Of a stretch of 64,000 nucleotides of DNA, positions 55,175 through 63,936 are shown piece after piece. The notes below the pieces were generated by a model, which saw only the letters and a list, made by a program, of their open reading frames with translations, searched no databases and was not told the origin of the DNA. Each line of letters starts with the position of its first letter. Positions within the stretch are counted from its first letter, which is position 1. The stretch spans positions 94,571-158,570 of the forward strand of contig NZ_BLZO01000121.1 in assembly GCF_014132355.1 (NCBI RefSeq), written 5' to 3'. Source of the DNA: Okeania sp. KiyG1. GTDB taxonomy: Bacteria > Cyanobacteriota > Cyanobacteriia > Cyanobacteriales > Microcoleaceae. Position numbers and translations under genes: made by a program.

Positions 55175-57310
55175 TTATGGTTCAATCCAACCTTGAAAAG
55201 CTGCTACTAAAATATTAGCAACTGGATTATCTAGAGCTTCTTTGAATGCTTCTGTTCCTCCTGATTTTAATGCTCCTATTACTCGCTGTTTTAATGTGGG
55301 GTTATTTTCTACAATTTCAACAGCTTGAGCAACTACTGCCATTTTATCTGCTGTAGTTTCTGTAGGATTTGATTGTTCTAATTGTTTGAGAAGTTGTTGA
55401 ATTTCTGCTGCTGTTTCAGCTAATGTTTTTTGTTGAGCTTCATAAATATTTCGAGCAATTTTTGAGTCTTTAATTTCTCCTTGGCTATCAGCTAAACCAT
55501 AAATTTCTCCTTTGTTGCCAACTGCACCACGAATTGCTCGAATTTCTCCGTCTTTTCCAATTCCATAGTTTTCTCTAATATCAATTTTATCTCCTATACT
55601 TTCTGGCATATTTGTATCTCCTTTATTACTATAATTTTCTATATTAACACCACCAGACCGATTAAATGCTTTATCTACCCAAGCTTCTAGTTTTTTTGTA
55701 TATTTTTCCTTTTCTGCCAAAAGCAATCTAAGTTGTTCCGGTGAAAGTGCTTCTAGACTGTCATAAGTATTAAAATATTCAGAATGTAAAACTGAATGGT
55801 TAGCTTGAGGTGTCGTTTCAGCTTTTATCAATAATCCTTGACGATTTTTCCCTCGCTTTTCCATAGAAATAATTTCTAATTCTGCCTCTGGATGGTTTTC
55901 CTGTAGCTTCCGAAATGAATATGCAACTATTCGGGGGTCTACTGCTTGGTTGTGATAGATGTTTAGTATCTCTACCATCGGAGTAATAAAATCCACAAAT
56001 TCACCTTCCTCAAAATTCTTTCCCCAATCAGCAGGTTGACGGAGAGGGTTATCATTAAGACTTTCTTGAGGAGTAAGCTTGAGAAATTCAGGTCGTTTTT
56101 CTGGGGGCAAGCGCATATAGACATAATCACACTTGATACGATCTAGTTTAGTTCTTCTGGTTATCCTCCAGTCCTCAATAAAAGCTCCGGTTAAGGTTGC
56201 TCCTGTGAGGTCAGTTCGATCTAGAAAAGTTCCTACTAACTTAGCACGGGAAAGGTCAGCATCTTGAAGGTTGGCTGAGTTGAGATTGGCTTCTATGAAA
56301 CTGGCATTAGTTAAGTTTGCTCCTTGGAGATTGACTCCTTTAAGGTAGTTTGAGCGATTGAAGTTTTGATTTTTTCCTTGACCTGTTCTAACTAACTCTC
56401 TGACTTTAGGCTCTTTTAGATAGGTTGTTCCTGGTCGTATGCGGTCTAGTTTTATTGTGTTTTTCCAACAAGTACGGGTTATGTCAGCTCCTGTAAAATC
56501 TGTACTTTTGAGAGTAGCTTTAGTGAAATCAGTATCAGTTAAATTTGCATCTGTGAAAGAAGTTCCACCTATTGCAGCAAAGGCAATAGCTATGCCACGA
56601 GTTAGAGCATATTTTTCATCTCTTTTAATTGCTTCATAAGCAATGTGATAACTTAACATTATTTGGAGTCCAGTAAGGGCAAAGGCGAAAGTGACTGCGA
56701 AGGTTTGGTCGAAGAGCCCGGGTGCAACGGTGGCTCCGGCGAAGGTTATGACTCCAGCAACCCCGAGGACTCCAGCAACCCCGAAGTCTCCAGCAACTGC
56801 AAGGACTCCGGTAAAGGCTACGAACATAGCTATGGCTGCAGTAGCGACAAATACGGAGGCGACGAATCCGTCTTCAGAAAGGACGACCCCGAAGGTGAAG
56901 GCTGCGATTAGGTTGACGCGAGGTACTCCATGATGAATAATTGTTGCCCAAAATATAATAAGTAAAGCTAAGGCTACTAAAGCAGTATTCTGCTGTTCTA
57001 GATTATCTAAGTTGTATATTCGCCATAAAAAAAGTAAACTGAACAAAATAAAAAAAGCTGGAATTACGACCAAAGCACACGCAACAACAAACAGAACTGC
57101 TGCCCAACGCTTTTGTAATCCTGCCTTAGCTCCAAAAAATTTAGCACCCCTCAGATTCGCACCTCGAAAATTAGTACCTCGAATATCCGCTCCACTAAAA
57201 TCTGCTCCAGATAAATCTTTTCCCTTAAAAGATAAACCCCGAAGACTCAAACCTCGGAAATCTCGTCTACCTTTTTCATATTCCTGCAATATCTCACGCG
57301 CTCTCATCAT
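55175..57310 (-). CDS. Pentapeptide-repeat membrane protein with signalling-like C-terminal region
   Basis: This is a 711-residue protein. Residues 18-60 are pentapeptide repeats (LRGLSFKGKDLSGADFSGAD). Residues 68-230 are hydrophobic, with several transmembrane helices rich in Ala/Val/Phe (GVAGVITFAGATVAPG). Pentapeptide repeats return at about 246-280 and 318-380 (NLQGANLTNASFIEANLNSANLQDADLSRA). Residues 440-530 form an alpha/beta domain (DPRIVAYSFRKLQENHPEAE, LSPEQLRLLLAEKEKYTKKLE), and the last 90 residues are helical (IARNIYEAQQKTLAETAAEI, AFKEALDNPVANILVAA). The C-terminal pieces recur in many cyanobacterial multidomain proteins and resemble proposed death/immunity-associated modules, which is a tentative reading. 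The composition of the hydrophobic segment is more GC-rich than its surroundings. Confidence 0.82.
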   Translation of the reverse strand: MMRAREILQEYEKGRRDFRGLSLRGLSFKGKDLSGADFSGADIRGTNFRGANLRGAKFFGAKAGLQKRWAAVLFVVACALVVIPAFFILFSLLFLWRIYNLDNLEQQNTALVALALLIIFWATIIHHGVPRVNLIAAFTFGVVLSEDGFVASVFVATAAIAMFVAFTGVLAVAGDFGVAGVLGVAGVITFAGATVAPGLFDQTFAVTFAFALTGLQIMLSYHIAYEAIKRDEKYALTRGIAIAFAAIGGTSFTDANLTDTDFTKATLKSTDFTGADITRTCWKNTIKLDRIRPGTTYLKEPKVRELVRTGQGKNQNFNRSNYLKGVNLQGANLTNASFIEANLNSANLQDADLSRAKLVGTFLDRTDLTGATLTGAFIEDWRITRRTKLDRIKCDYVYMRLPPEKRPEFLKLTPQESLNDNPLRQPADWGKNFEEGEFVDFITPMVEILNIYHNQAVDPRIVAYSFRKLQENHPEAELEIISMEKRGKNRQGLLIKAETTPQANHSVLHSEYFNTYDSLEALSPEQLRLLLAEKEKYTKKLEAWVDKAFNRSGGVNIENYSNKGDTNMPESIGDKIDIRENYGIGKDGEIRAIRGAVGNKGEIYGLADSQGEIKDSKIARNIYEAQQKTLAETAAEIQQLLKQLEQSNPTETTADKMAVVAQAVEIVENNPTLKQRVIGALKSGGTEAFKEALDNPVANILVAAFQGWIEP

Positions 57311-57659
57311 TAGTATTCCTGGAAAATTGAGAATTTAGGGTCACTTAGGTCGATACATAAAGTCAAAAGTCAAAAGTAAGATTTTAGAGGTTTCAAACCT
57401 CAACCGAGAGGTTTTAAAGGCCAAACGAGAGGTTCTAAACCTTAACTGCTGTTTGCTAAAGGCTAATTTGATAGACTATCCTAGATAACAACAAATATCT
57501 ACAAAACTTCTAATGTATCATACTTCTAATCTCTGTTAATATTTTTAGGACTTACGCAGAGACTACATATAGAACCCCTTAGTGGTATCTTCATAAATAT
57601 TAAATTTTTTAGCTAGACTGCCGAGAAGCCTCACACCATAATTTTTAATTTGGTGTCAG
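57311..57659. other. Non-coding gap before the IS200/IS605 element
   Basis: Short direct repeats AAAGTCAAAAGTCAAAAGT (57359) and AGAGGTTTCAAACCTCAACCGAGAGGTTTTAAAGGCC... variants (57387-57440) are visible. No gene. Confidence 0.35.
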
Positions 57660-57708
57660 ATGAATCGGTGGTCAATTAAGTAGGCTCGATGCCTACTTAT
57701 TGGCAATA

Positions 57709-58119
57709 CTATTCTGGTGTTTTCTGGTTTTCAATATACTTTTTCAAAGTAGAAATTGTCACCCCGCCACAAGAAGCAATAAAATAAGAGCCATTCCATA
57801 AAATATCTTTCCAGTAAATAGCATTAATTTGTTCTGCAAATTCTTTTCTTAACCGTCTGCTTGTGACTGTTTTGACGTTATTAACTAGCTTACTTAACAT
57901 GACGTTGGGATGGTACTGAAACAAAATGTGAACATGATTTTCTTCCCCATTAAATTCTATTAATTTGCATTCCCATTTAATTAATAATTCTTCAAGAATT
58001 TCATTTAAGCGAGTCAGCATTGATGCCGTAAAAACATCTTTCCTGTACTTTGTTGTTAAAACTAAATGGGCCTTTAAATCTGACACTGAACGGCCACTTG
58101 ATACAAAATCTGATTGCAT
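57709..58119 (-). CDS. tnpA: IS200-type Y1 transposase (HUH)
   Basis: This 136-residue TnpA is a single-strand transposase acting on subterminal hairpins as a dimer. The HUH pair is His62 and His64 in EENHVHILF, and the catalytic tyrosine is Tyr128 in TLKKYIENQ. SDLKAHLVLTTKYRKDVF at the N-terminus and SRRLRKEF in the middle are typical. Full length for the family. It is divergent from tnpB with 50 bp between starts, giving a shared promoter region. Confidence 0.95.
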   Translation of the reverse strand: MQSDFVSSGRSVSDLKAHLVLTTKYRKDVFTASMLTRLNEILEELLIKWECKLIEFNGEENHVHILFQYHPNVMLSKLVNNVKTVTSRRLRKEFAEQINAIYWKDILWNGSYFIASCGGVTISTLKKYIENQKTPE

Positions 58120-58169
58120 AATAGTTGCAATAGTGTTATAATAAAATCATACACCAAATTAAAGTAGAT

Positions 58170-59399
58170 ATGCGAACCGCTTACCAGTACAAGTTATTGC
58201 CCAACAAAGAACAAGCCGCAGTAATAGAGTTGTGGCTGGAATTGTTGTGTCGGCAGTACAACTATAGGTTAGGGGAGCGGTTCTCGTGGTGGGAAGAAAA
58301 TCGTTGTCCAGTTAACGCTTGCCCCTTGGTGATGCCAATTCCTCAACTCAGAAATAATCCAGATTATTATTCTCAAAAACGAGATTTGGTCAATACCAAA
58401 GACAAGTTTCCTTCCTACAAGCTAATTCATTCTCAGGTTTTACAGGATTGCATTAAACGGGTAAAACTTGCCTTTGATAGATGGTTTACAGCAGATAAAA
58501 ATGGAACTAGATTAGGGAAACCAAGGTTTAAGGGAAAAGGACGTTATCGAAGCTTTTGTTATCCTCAAATCAAGCAAGACTGCATTGAAGGAAACAAGAT
58601 CAACTTGCCCAAAATTGGTAAGGTAAAGTTGATTCAGCATCGACCAATACCAGAAGGATTTCAAATTAAAACTGTTAGTATTAGTCGCAAAGCTGATGGT
58701 TATTATGTGACGCTATCCCTAGAAGATAAGTCGGTTCCTCAGTTCACAACTGAAGTTAAACCTACCTCAGAAAATACTTTGGGAATAGATATGGGGTTAA
58801 AAGACTTTTTGGTAACAAGTAACGGAGAGTCGGTTCCCATTCCTCAATATTATCGCTCATCTCAGAAGCGATTAAAGACTTTACAGAAACGTTTATCTCG
58901 AAAGAAAAAAGGCAGCAAAAGATGGTTAAAAGCTCTTCTAGCTGTGGCTAAACAACATAAAAAGGTAGCTGACAAGCGTAAAGATTTTCATTTTAAAACA
59001 GCCAATGAATTGTTATCAAAAGCTGAAGTTTTCGCCCATGAAAACTTAAACATTAAAGGGCTAGCAAAAACCCGTTTGAGTAAATCAATTAATGATGCTG
59101 GATGGGGCCAATTCCTGTCTATTCTTGCTGTCAAAGCCGAAAATGCTGGACAGAAAACCATAGCAGTGAACCCCAAAAATACTAGCCAAGATTGCTCAAA
59201 TTGTGGTGAAAAAGTCAAGAAAGAATTAAACATACGAACCCATTCTTGCCCGCACTGCGGCATAGTAATAGACCGCGACTTGAATGCGGCGATAAATATC
59301 AAAAATAGGGCGGTAGGGCATTCCGTCCTTAAAGCTCGTGGAGCTCGACGGGATACCGGGGCTACGAAACGAGAAGCCCACACTATAGCCTCAGCTTAG
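58170..59399 (+). CDS. tnpB: TnpB, RNA-guided endonuclease
   Basis: This is a 409-residue full-length TnpB. RuvC motifs are intact: Asp207 in LGIDMGLKDFLV, Glu291 in FAHENLNIKGLA, and DRDLNAAINI at 368-377. The zinc ribbon has Cys342, Cys345, Cys360 and Cys363 (CSNCGEKVKKELNIRTHSCPHC). The C-terminal tail SVLKARGARRDTGATKREAH is typical. The stop codon lies within the terminal hairpin, so the end of the gene and the presumed guide-RNA scaffold overlap. It differs clearly from the tnpB at 42.3 kb. Confidence 0.95.
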   Translation: MRTAYQYKLLPNKEQAAVIELWLELLCRQYNYRLGERFSWWEENRCPVNACPLVMPIPQLRNNPDYYSQKRDLVNTKDKFPSYKLIHSQVLQDCIKRVKLAFDRWFTADKNGTRLGKPRFKGKGRYRSFCYPQIKQDCIEGNKINLPKIGKVKLIQHRPIPEGFQIKTVSISRKADGYYVTLSLEDKSVPQFTTEVKPTSENTLGIDMGLKDFLVTSNGESVPIPQYYRSSQKRLKTLQKRLSRKKKGSKRWLKALLAVAKQHKKVADKRKDFHFKTANELLSKAEVFAHENLNIKGLAKTRLSKSINDAGWGQFLSILAVKAENAGQKTIAVNPKNTSQDCSNCGEKVKKELNIRTHSCPHCGIVIDRDLNAAINIKNRAVGHSVLKARGARRDTGATKREAHTIASA

Positions 59400-59554
59400 T
59401 GTGGGAGATGTCACCCTTGAGACAGCTATACTGGAGACAGCTATACTGGAGGTAATAGGTAAGAGGGAAGAGGTTCGAGGGAAGATGTGGGGAGAAATAA
59501 TACAAAAAATTTAACACACCAACAGAAGATTTTTCCTCACTCATTGATGCCCAA

Positions 59555-59722
59555 AAAGACTCTTACACCATAATTATATAGCTACCATCAGGGTTCTATA
59601 CAAAAACTAAGACGTTATAGTTTTGTACATCATCAATTAAAGACTCTTACACCATAATTATATAGCTACCATCAGGGTTCTATACAAAAACTAAGACGTT
59701 ATAGTTTTGTACATCATCAATT
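59555..59722. repeat. Perfect 84-bp tandem duplication
   Basis: Two copies, 59555-59638 and 59639-59722, each start AAAGACTCTTACACCATAA and contain the inverted repeat AAAACTAAGACGTTATAGTTTT. A related palindromic string, AAAACTATAACGTTATAGTTTT, lies at 59837-59858. It sits between the IS200/IS605 element and the 3' end of cpeY. Confidence 0.9.
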
Positions 59723-59900
59723 CTCGATATTTAATAGGTTGAGCTGAGGTAATAAAACTACCCCATCCCCCTATCTACCAATCACCCCATCTGCCCGTCT
59801 ATTTTTAAATAGGTCTGTTTAGGGGTTCTATATATCAAAACTATAACGTTATAGTTTTTAGACTCTATATATATTACCTTTGCGTAAGTCCTGGTCCCGA

Positions 59901-61175
59901 TCAAATCATATTTTTTGCTTTAGCTTGAATCAATAAATCTGAGTCATTCGCAACTAAATCACCAGCTTGACTATCCCCTAACTGCTTTAACCCCAACAAA
60001 CAAGCATATTTCAAATCAAAAATTCTTGTATTACTAATAGTCTCCCTAAGTAAAGGTATAACCTTCTCATCTCCTAAATTAGCCAAAGCAAGTGCAGCAG
60101 CACCACGAGACTTCTGAAACTGAGGCGCTGTGTTATGCAATGCTTCTACCAATAAATTATAACCATCAACATATTTAAGCAAACCCAAAAGCTTGACTAC
60201 ATGATAGTGAGCACCATAATCATTATGAGCGCTTTCTGCAAAGGTTGCCATTAACGCTGCACCTGCAATTTCTGAGTAAGTCTCTAAAAGGGTTTTGCCA
60301 GCCAGATAACATCTACCAAAATCTGTACTGTATAATTCTTGAATCGCAAATTCTAAAGTAGGAGTTTGGTCGTATTCATGGACTAATTCTAAATCATTGG
60401 GATGGTCACGAACTACCAAATCTAAATAGGGTTCGATTTCAGAAAAGTTAATTTTACCTGTAGGTATACCTGTTTCTGCTAGGAGTCTAATTCCCCGGAG
60501 ACGAAAAACCATGGAAACTGGGCATTTAGCAATATTAGGAATAGATGGATAATATTTAGTATCGATTAGGTCTTGAATACAGCCCCGTCTAGCATTAACA
60601 TTTGAGTGTTCTAAAAATTCTACCACTTTTGTCATCTGGGAATAATCCTCTGTTAAACGACAAACAGTAGCGATCGCTGCACTAGCAATAGGTTCGTCAT
60701 CAGATGCTGTAAATTTTTGAATCTTATCTATTGCAGGTTTATAGTTAAATTTTCCTAACACCTGAATAATCAAACGATAACTTTGATCGGGTTTTTCCAA
60801 CAACTGAGCAATTTCTGCAAGAATTTCTAAATCTTCAGTTCCTATTTCGCCAATTGCCCAGACAGCATTTTCTACAGTGTAACAGTCTTCGTCACTTAAG
60901 CAAGCTCTAATTGCAGGTAGTGCTGATGTTGCATTTAAACGTCCCAATGTTTCGATCGCTTTACGTCTGGCAATTTTATGTTCTAGAATTGGGTTTTTAT
61001 CTTGTAGAGTTTTGATTAAGACATTGATTGAACGAACGCTTGGAAAGTTGACTAAATGACTTGCTGCAATATAGCGATCGGATTTGTCTTCTAATTCTTC
61101 GAGTGGTGTTTCTAATAAAGAAATGGCTTTTTCTTCACTTAATCCGGGAAATATATTAAAAAAACGCTTATCCAT
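59901..61175 (-). CDS. cpeY: Phycoerythrobilin lyase CpeY (HEAT-repeat, E/F type)
   Basis: This 424-residue bilin lyase of the E/F clan is built from HEAT/PBS-lyase repeats (AIETLGRLNATSALPAIRAC, TVENAVWAIGEIGTEDLEIL, GAAALALANLGDEKVIPLL). The N-terminus MDKRFFNIFPGLSEEKAISLL and SRYIAASHLVNFPSVRSINVL-type sequence match CpeY proteins of phycoerythrin-containing cyanobacteria, where CpeY, helped by CpeZ, attaches phycoerythrobilin to Cys82 of CpeA. It is about 39 kb from cpeBA and 2.8 kb from a second beta-subunit gene, so the phycoerythrin set is dispersed; no cpeZ is seen in the window. Assignment to the E/F lyase clan is certain; CpeY specifically is likely. Confidence 0.9.
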   Translation of the reverse strand: MDKRFFNIFPGLSEEKAISLLETPLEELEDKSDRYIAASHLVNFPSVRSINVLIKTLQDKNPILEHKIARRKAIETLGRLNATSALPAIRACLSDEDCYTVENAVWAIGEIGTEDLEILAEIAQLLEKPDQSYRLIIQVLGKFNYKPAIDKIQKFTASDDEPIASAAIATVCRLTEDYSQMTKVVEFLEHSNVNARRGCIQDLIDTKYYPSIPNIAKCPVSMVFRLRGIRLLAETGIPTGKINFSEIEPYLDLVVRDHPNDLELVHEYDQTPTLEFAIQELYSTDFGRCYLAGKTLLETYSEIAGAALMATFAESAHNDYGAHYHVVKLLGLLKYVDGYNLLVEALHNTAPQFQKSRGAAALALANLGDEKVIPLLRETISNTRIFDLKYACLLGLKQLGDSQAGDLVANDSDLLIQAKAKNMI

Positions 61176-61476
61176 TTTTTCTGTTGTTAATTACAATCAA
61201 CACTTAATTAGTTTCTTTAATAAATCATATAGCAGTTTGCAACAAAAGCCTACACTGAAAGCTGTTAGTGTCAGTTTATATCATATCCGTTTAATTAATA
61301 ATATTTTTTTATAGCAAATGAAGCAAAGGTTAGGAGAGATTGAATGAGGAGTATAGCATAAGGAAGAAGGAAAAATATTGCGTTGTCTGAGTTTTAAATT
61401 TTTTATATGCTGGCACCCTTTCTTTCAACTTCTATAAATATAAAAAATGGGATAAACTACAGCTATAAAGGTTTTT

Positions 61477-62318
61477 GGCGTTGCTGAATTAGGGTATGAT
61501 TTGGGAAAAGAGCGATCGCCAAAAAAGTCAACTTATTAGAATTCAAAATTATGCAATGTCCTGAATGTAAATCAGATCATATCAATAAAAATGGTCATAA
61601 AAAGGAAAGCAAAACTATATTTGTGTCCATTGTGGCCGACAATTCATAGAATGTTATGAACCTGGTAGAGGTTACTCTCAAGCTCTTAAACAAGAATGTC
61701 TAAAAATGTATATCAATGGTATGGGATGAGCGAGGTATTGAAAGAGTCAAGAAAGTGCATCATACCACAATTATTAATTGGGTCAAACAAGTAGGGAAAC
61801 TCTTACCTGATTGTTATGATCCACAGGAAACTCCTGAAGTAGGAGAATTAGATGAATTAGAAACTATGGTATGCTCAAAAAAAACAAAATTTGGCACAGG
61901 AGCTGCAGTAGACCACTTTAAACAGGGTATTTTGGGATGGGTTTTAGGAGACCATAGTGCCAAAACTTTTGCTCCCAGGGCGGGAAGTTATTAGTAAATG
62001 GAAATGTTATTTTTATGTGACAGATGGATGGAAAGTTTACCCAAATTTTAAACAGTGATGGAGATCAAATTATTAGTAAAACATACATGGTTCGATTTTG
62101 TTGGTGAAAATACGCTTATTAAGACATTATTTAGCAAGGTTACATCGTCAAACTCTTTGCTATTCTAAGTCTGAAGAAATGCTCAAATATTCTATTCAAT
62201 TATTAATTCACGCTTCTAAAATTTAGAGATGTGCCAACTCCTTATTCAAATAATATAAATTATTTTATAGTGAGCGCGATCGCTCTTTTTCCAAATCATA
62301 CCTTAATTCAGCAACGCC
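61477..62318 (+). mobile_element. IS1-type insertion sequence with intact ends
   Basis: Inverted ends GGCGTTGCTGAATTAGGGTA (left) and, on the other strand, GGCGTTGCTGAATTAAGGTA (right), extending over about 40 bp to include GAGCGATCGC. AGGTTTTT is duplicated at 61469-61476 and 62319-62326. It is 842 bp long, typical of IS1-like elements. Confidence 0.92.
61551..62226 (+). pseudogene. IS1-family transposase, frameshifted
   Basis: Recognisable parts: MQCPECKSDHINKNGHKKES, HCGRQFIECYEPGRGYSQAL in a second frame, RGIERVKKVHHTTIINWVKQ and GELDELETMVCSKK, then after a shift YFYVTDGWKVYP, SKTYMVRFCW, RHYLARLHRQTLCYSKSEEM and SIQLLIHASKI to a stop at 62224. Several frameshifts make it inactive. The zinc-finger N-terminus and the GELDELET...YVTDGW DDE region are of the IS1 type. 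Confidence 0.85.
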
Positions 62319-62326
62319 AGGTTTTT

Positions 62327-63354
62327 TTATGACCAAAAAGTAAGGTCTCAAGCCTTCCCTTCTCAGGGGATGAAAAAAATAAACTTCAGTATTTCAAGCT
62401 TCGTAAGCATTTCCTGCGGAATGCTGCGCAAACAGCTATTAGTAGTCAGCTAGCCTCCTCCGGAGGAACTACGCTCTTCAGCAATTAATAATGAGTAATT
62501 ACTTCTAAGGTTTAGTCCGTGGACTTTGCCATTAACTTTTATTCAAACTCAATTTCAAAGGTTGCTTTTATCTTCCTCAAAATTAATATAGCAATCAGGA
62601 ATCAGTTGTGAGAATTGAAGTGTTCCTTAAAAGTACAGAATATAGGAATTATTGCATTTATATGATATGTTTTTTTCTTCTTCTCTGTTGCCTTCCGGAG
62701 CTGTTGCCTGTTGCCTAAAATTTCCAATATCTCACAACTCAAATCATATTGCTATAGCTGATAGCTAACTGCTGAATGCTTACAAGCTTACTACTTCAGA
62801 AGGAGGTACTGTTAACTAATAACTGATAACTGAAATGACCTAATCTAGACTTCAACTCCTGCTAAAAGCTTTATAAAAATCTTCTATAAAAACATCTCTA
62901 ATTTTTTAAAAATCTCAAAAAATGATGGTTACTGTGTAAGCATTCAGCCATCATATATCAGCTTTCATCCATGAGTTATTAACTCATTATTTTGAAAGGA
63001 GAAATTAGTATCCAAAAAGTTAAATATAAAGAACAAGATCATCAGTTAATCTTAGTAATTTATTACTTTAAAAGCTAATAGCTGACTGCTGAATACTTAA
63101 TTTTTACCTTACTGTTAACTCTAATATAGTAAGTATTTAGTCCTCATATCTCAGTTTTCAGCTATTGCTTTTAGTTGTAAATCAAAGCTTTACTAATTGA
63201 ATCATAATTTATATTTACGCATACAAAGCTGGCTGAAACAGTCTATATTCATTAAAACCCTTTTATTAGAGCTGAAAGCTGACAACTAATAGCTGAATGC
63301 TTACCTAATATATCTGGACAAAACAACTCGCCAATAATGTAGAATCTTAACGAA
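62327..63354. repeat. MITE-A cluster
   Basis: Copies or pieces: 62404-62782 (GTAAGCATTTCC...GCTGAATGCTTAC, with only AAGCTT shared by the flanks) and about 62938-63100 (GTAAGCATTCAGCC...GCTGAATACTTA). A third, 63129-63304, has CTAATATA perfectly duplicated at 63121-63128 and 63305-63312. No gene is supported in this 1-kb stretch. Confidence 0.75.
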
Positions 63355-63490
63355 GTCAGAAGTCAGAAGTCAGATAGGGAGCCTTCGGTAGGGCGACGTA
63401 CAAAAGTTATTTTTGTAACGGGGATTTGAGAAGAATTACAAAAATATTTCGCCTTAAAAGGCGGGGTTGCGCGACCCATGTTATTTTGAT
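63355..63490. repeat. Inverted MITE-C copy
   Basis: It begins AGTCAGAAGTCAGAAGTCAG and contains AAAATATTTCGCCTTAAAAGG and CGGGGTTGCGCGACCC, the complement of the block at 14223 and 49786. Confidence 0.6.
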
Positions 63491-63936
63491 AAAATAAATT
63501 GAGATTTCGGTTTTCTTTGAATAGTTGTTGATAAATTGATTTTAAACAACAAGCAAGATGCAAAGATATGAATTATCTATTGGATTAATTTGTATCAAGT
63601 TTGTGTTAGGAGATTATGCCTTCAGAAAAATTCTCCAAGCTATTTTTAGAAAGTTATTTTTTTAACATCTTGTAGTTTTCTATACTCTCCATAACCAAAA
63701 CAACAGAGGTGTCTTATTCATTTAATATTTTTTGCAAATTTGTCAAGCAATTCAAGAACAAAAGTAATAAAAATTAACTTTTAATTCTTTTAACTATAAT
63801 TGATATTATTAATAATAAAGTTTTATTACTTTGTTTCTCATAAATGAGATTTTAAACTGCTAGTGCTTTATATAGTTATATCAGTGACTATATTTAAGTC
63901 ATATATTTCAGAATTAGCTTTACTAAGGAGAATTCA
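63491..63936. promoter_or_regulatory. Leader region of the second phycobiliprotein beta gene
   Basis: A 445-bp AT-rich stretch without a gene. It ends with a good ribosome-binding site (CTAAGGAGAATTC) that strongly resembles the one before cpeB (TTAAGGAGAGCTC). Promoter elements could not be assigned with confidence. Confidence 0.4.

Larger units (their letters stand above)
57660..59432. mobile_element. Complete IS200/IS605 element (divergent tnpA and tnpB)
   Basis: The left end carries the hairpin AAGTAGGC TCGAT GCCTACTT at 57679-57699. The right end has CCCACACT...AGTGTGGG at about 59379-59405, which overlaps the tnpB stop codon. Both genes are open and keep catalytic motifs. It is the only element here with its own Y1 transposase, so it could supply TnpA to the tnpB-only copies if their hairpins are recognised. 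Confidence 0.85.

Noticed and set aside
56439-56933. Three plus-strand open frames opposite the pentapeptide/membrane gene
   Set aside because: They are complements of the Ala/Gly/Val-rich membrane segment, with biased composition and no start signals.
62404-62782. MITE-A copy with a clean 8-bp target duplication
   Set aside because: The flanks share only AAGCTT, so a full duplication could not be shown; it is reported only as part of a cluster.
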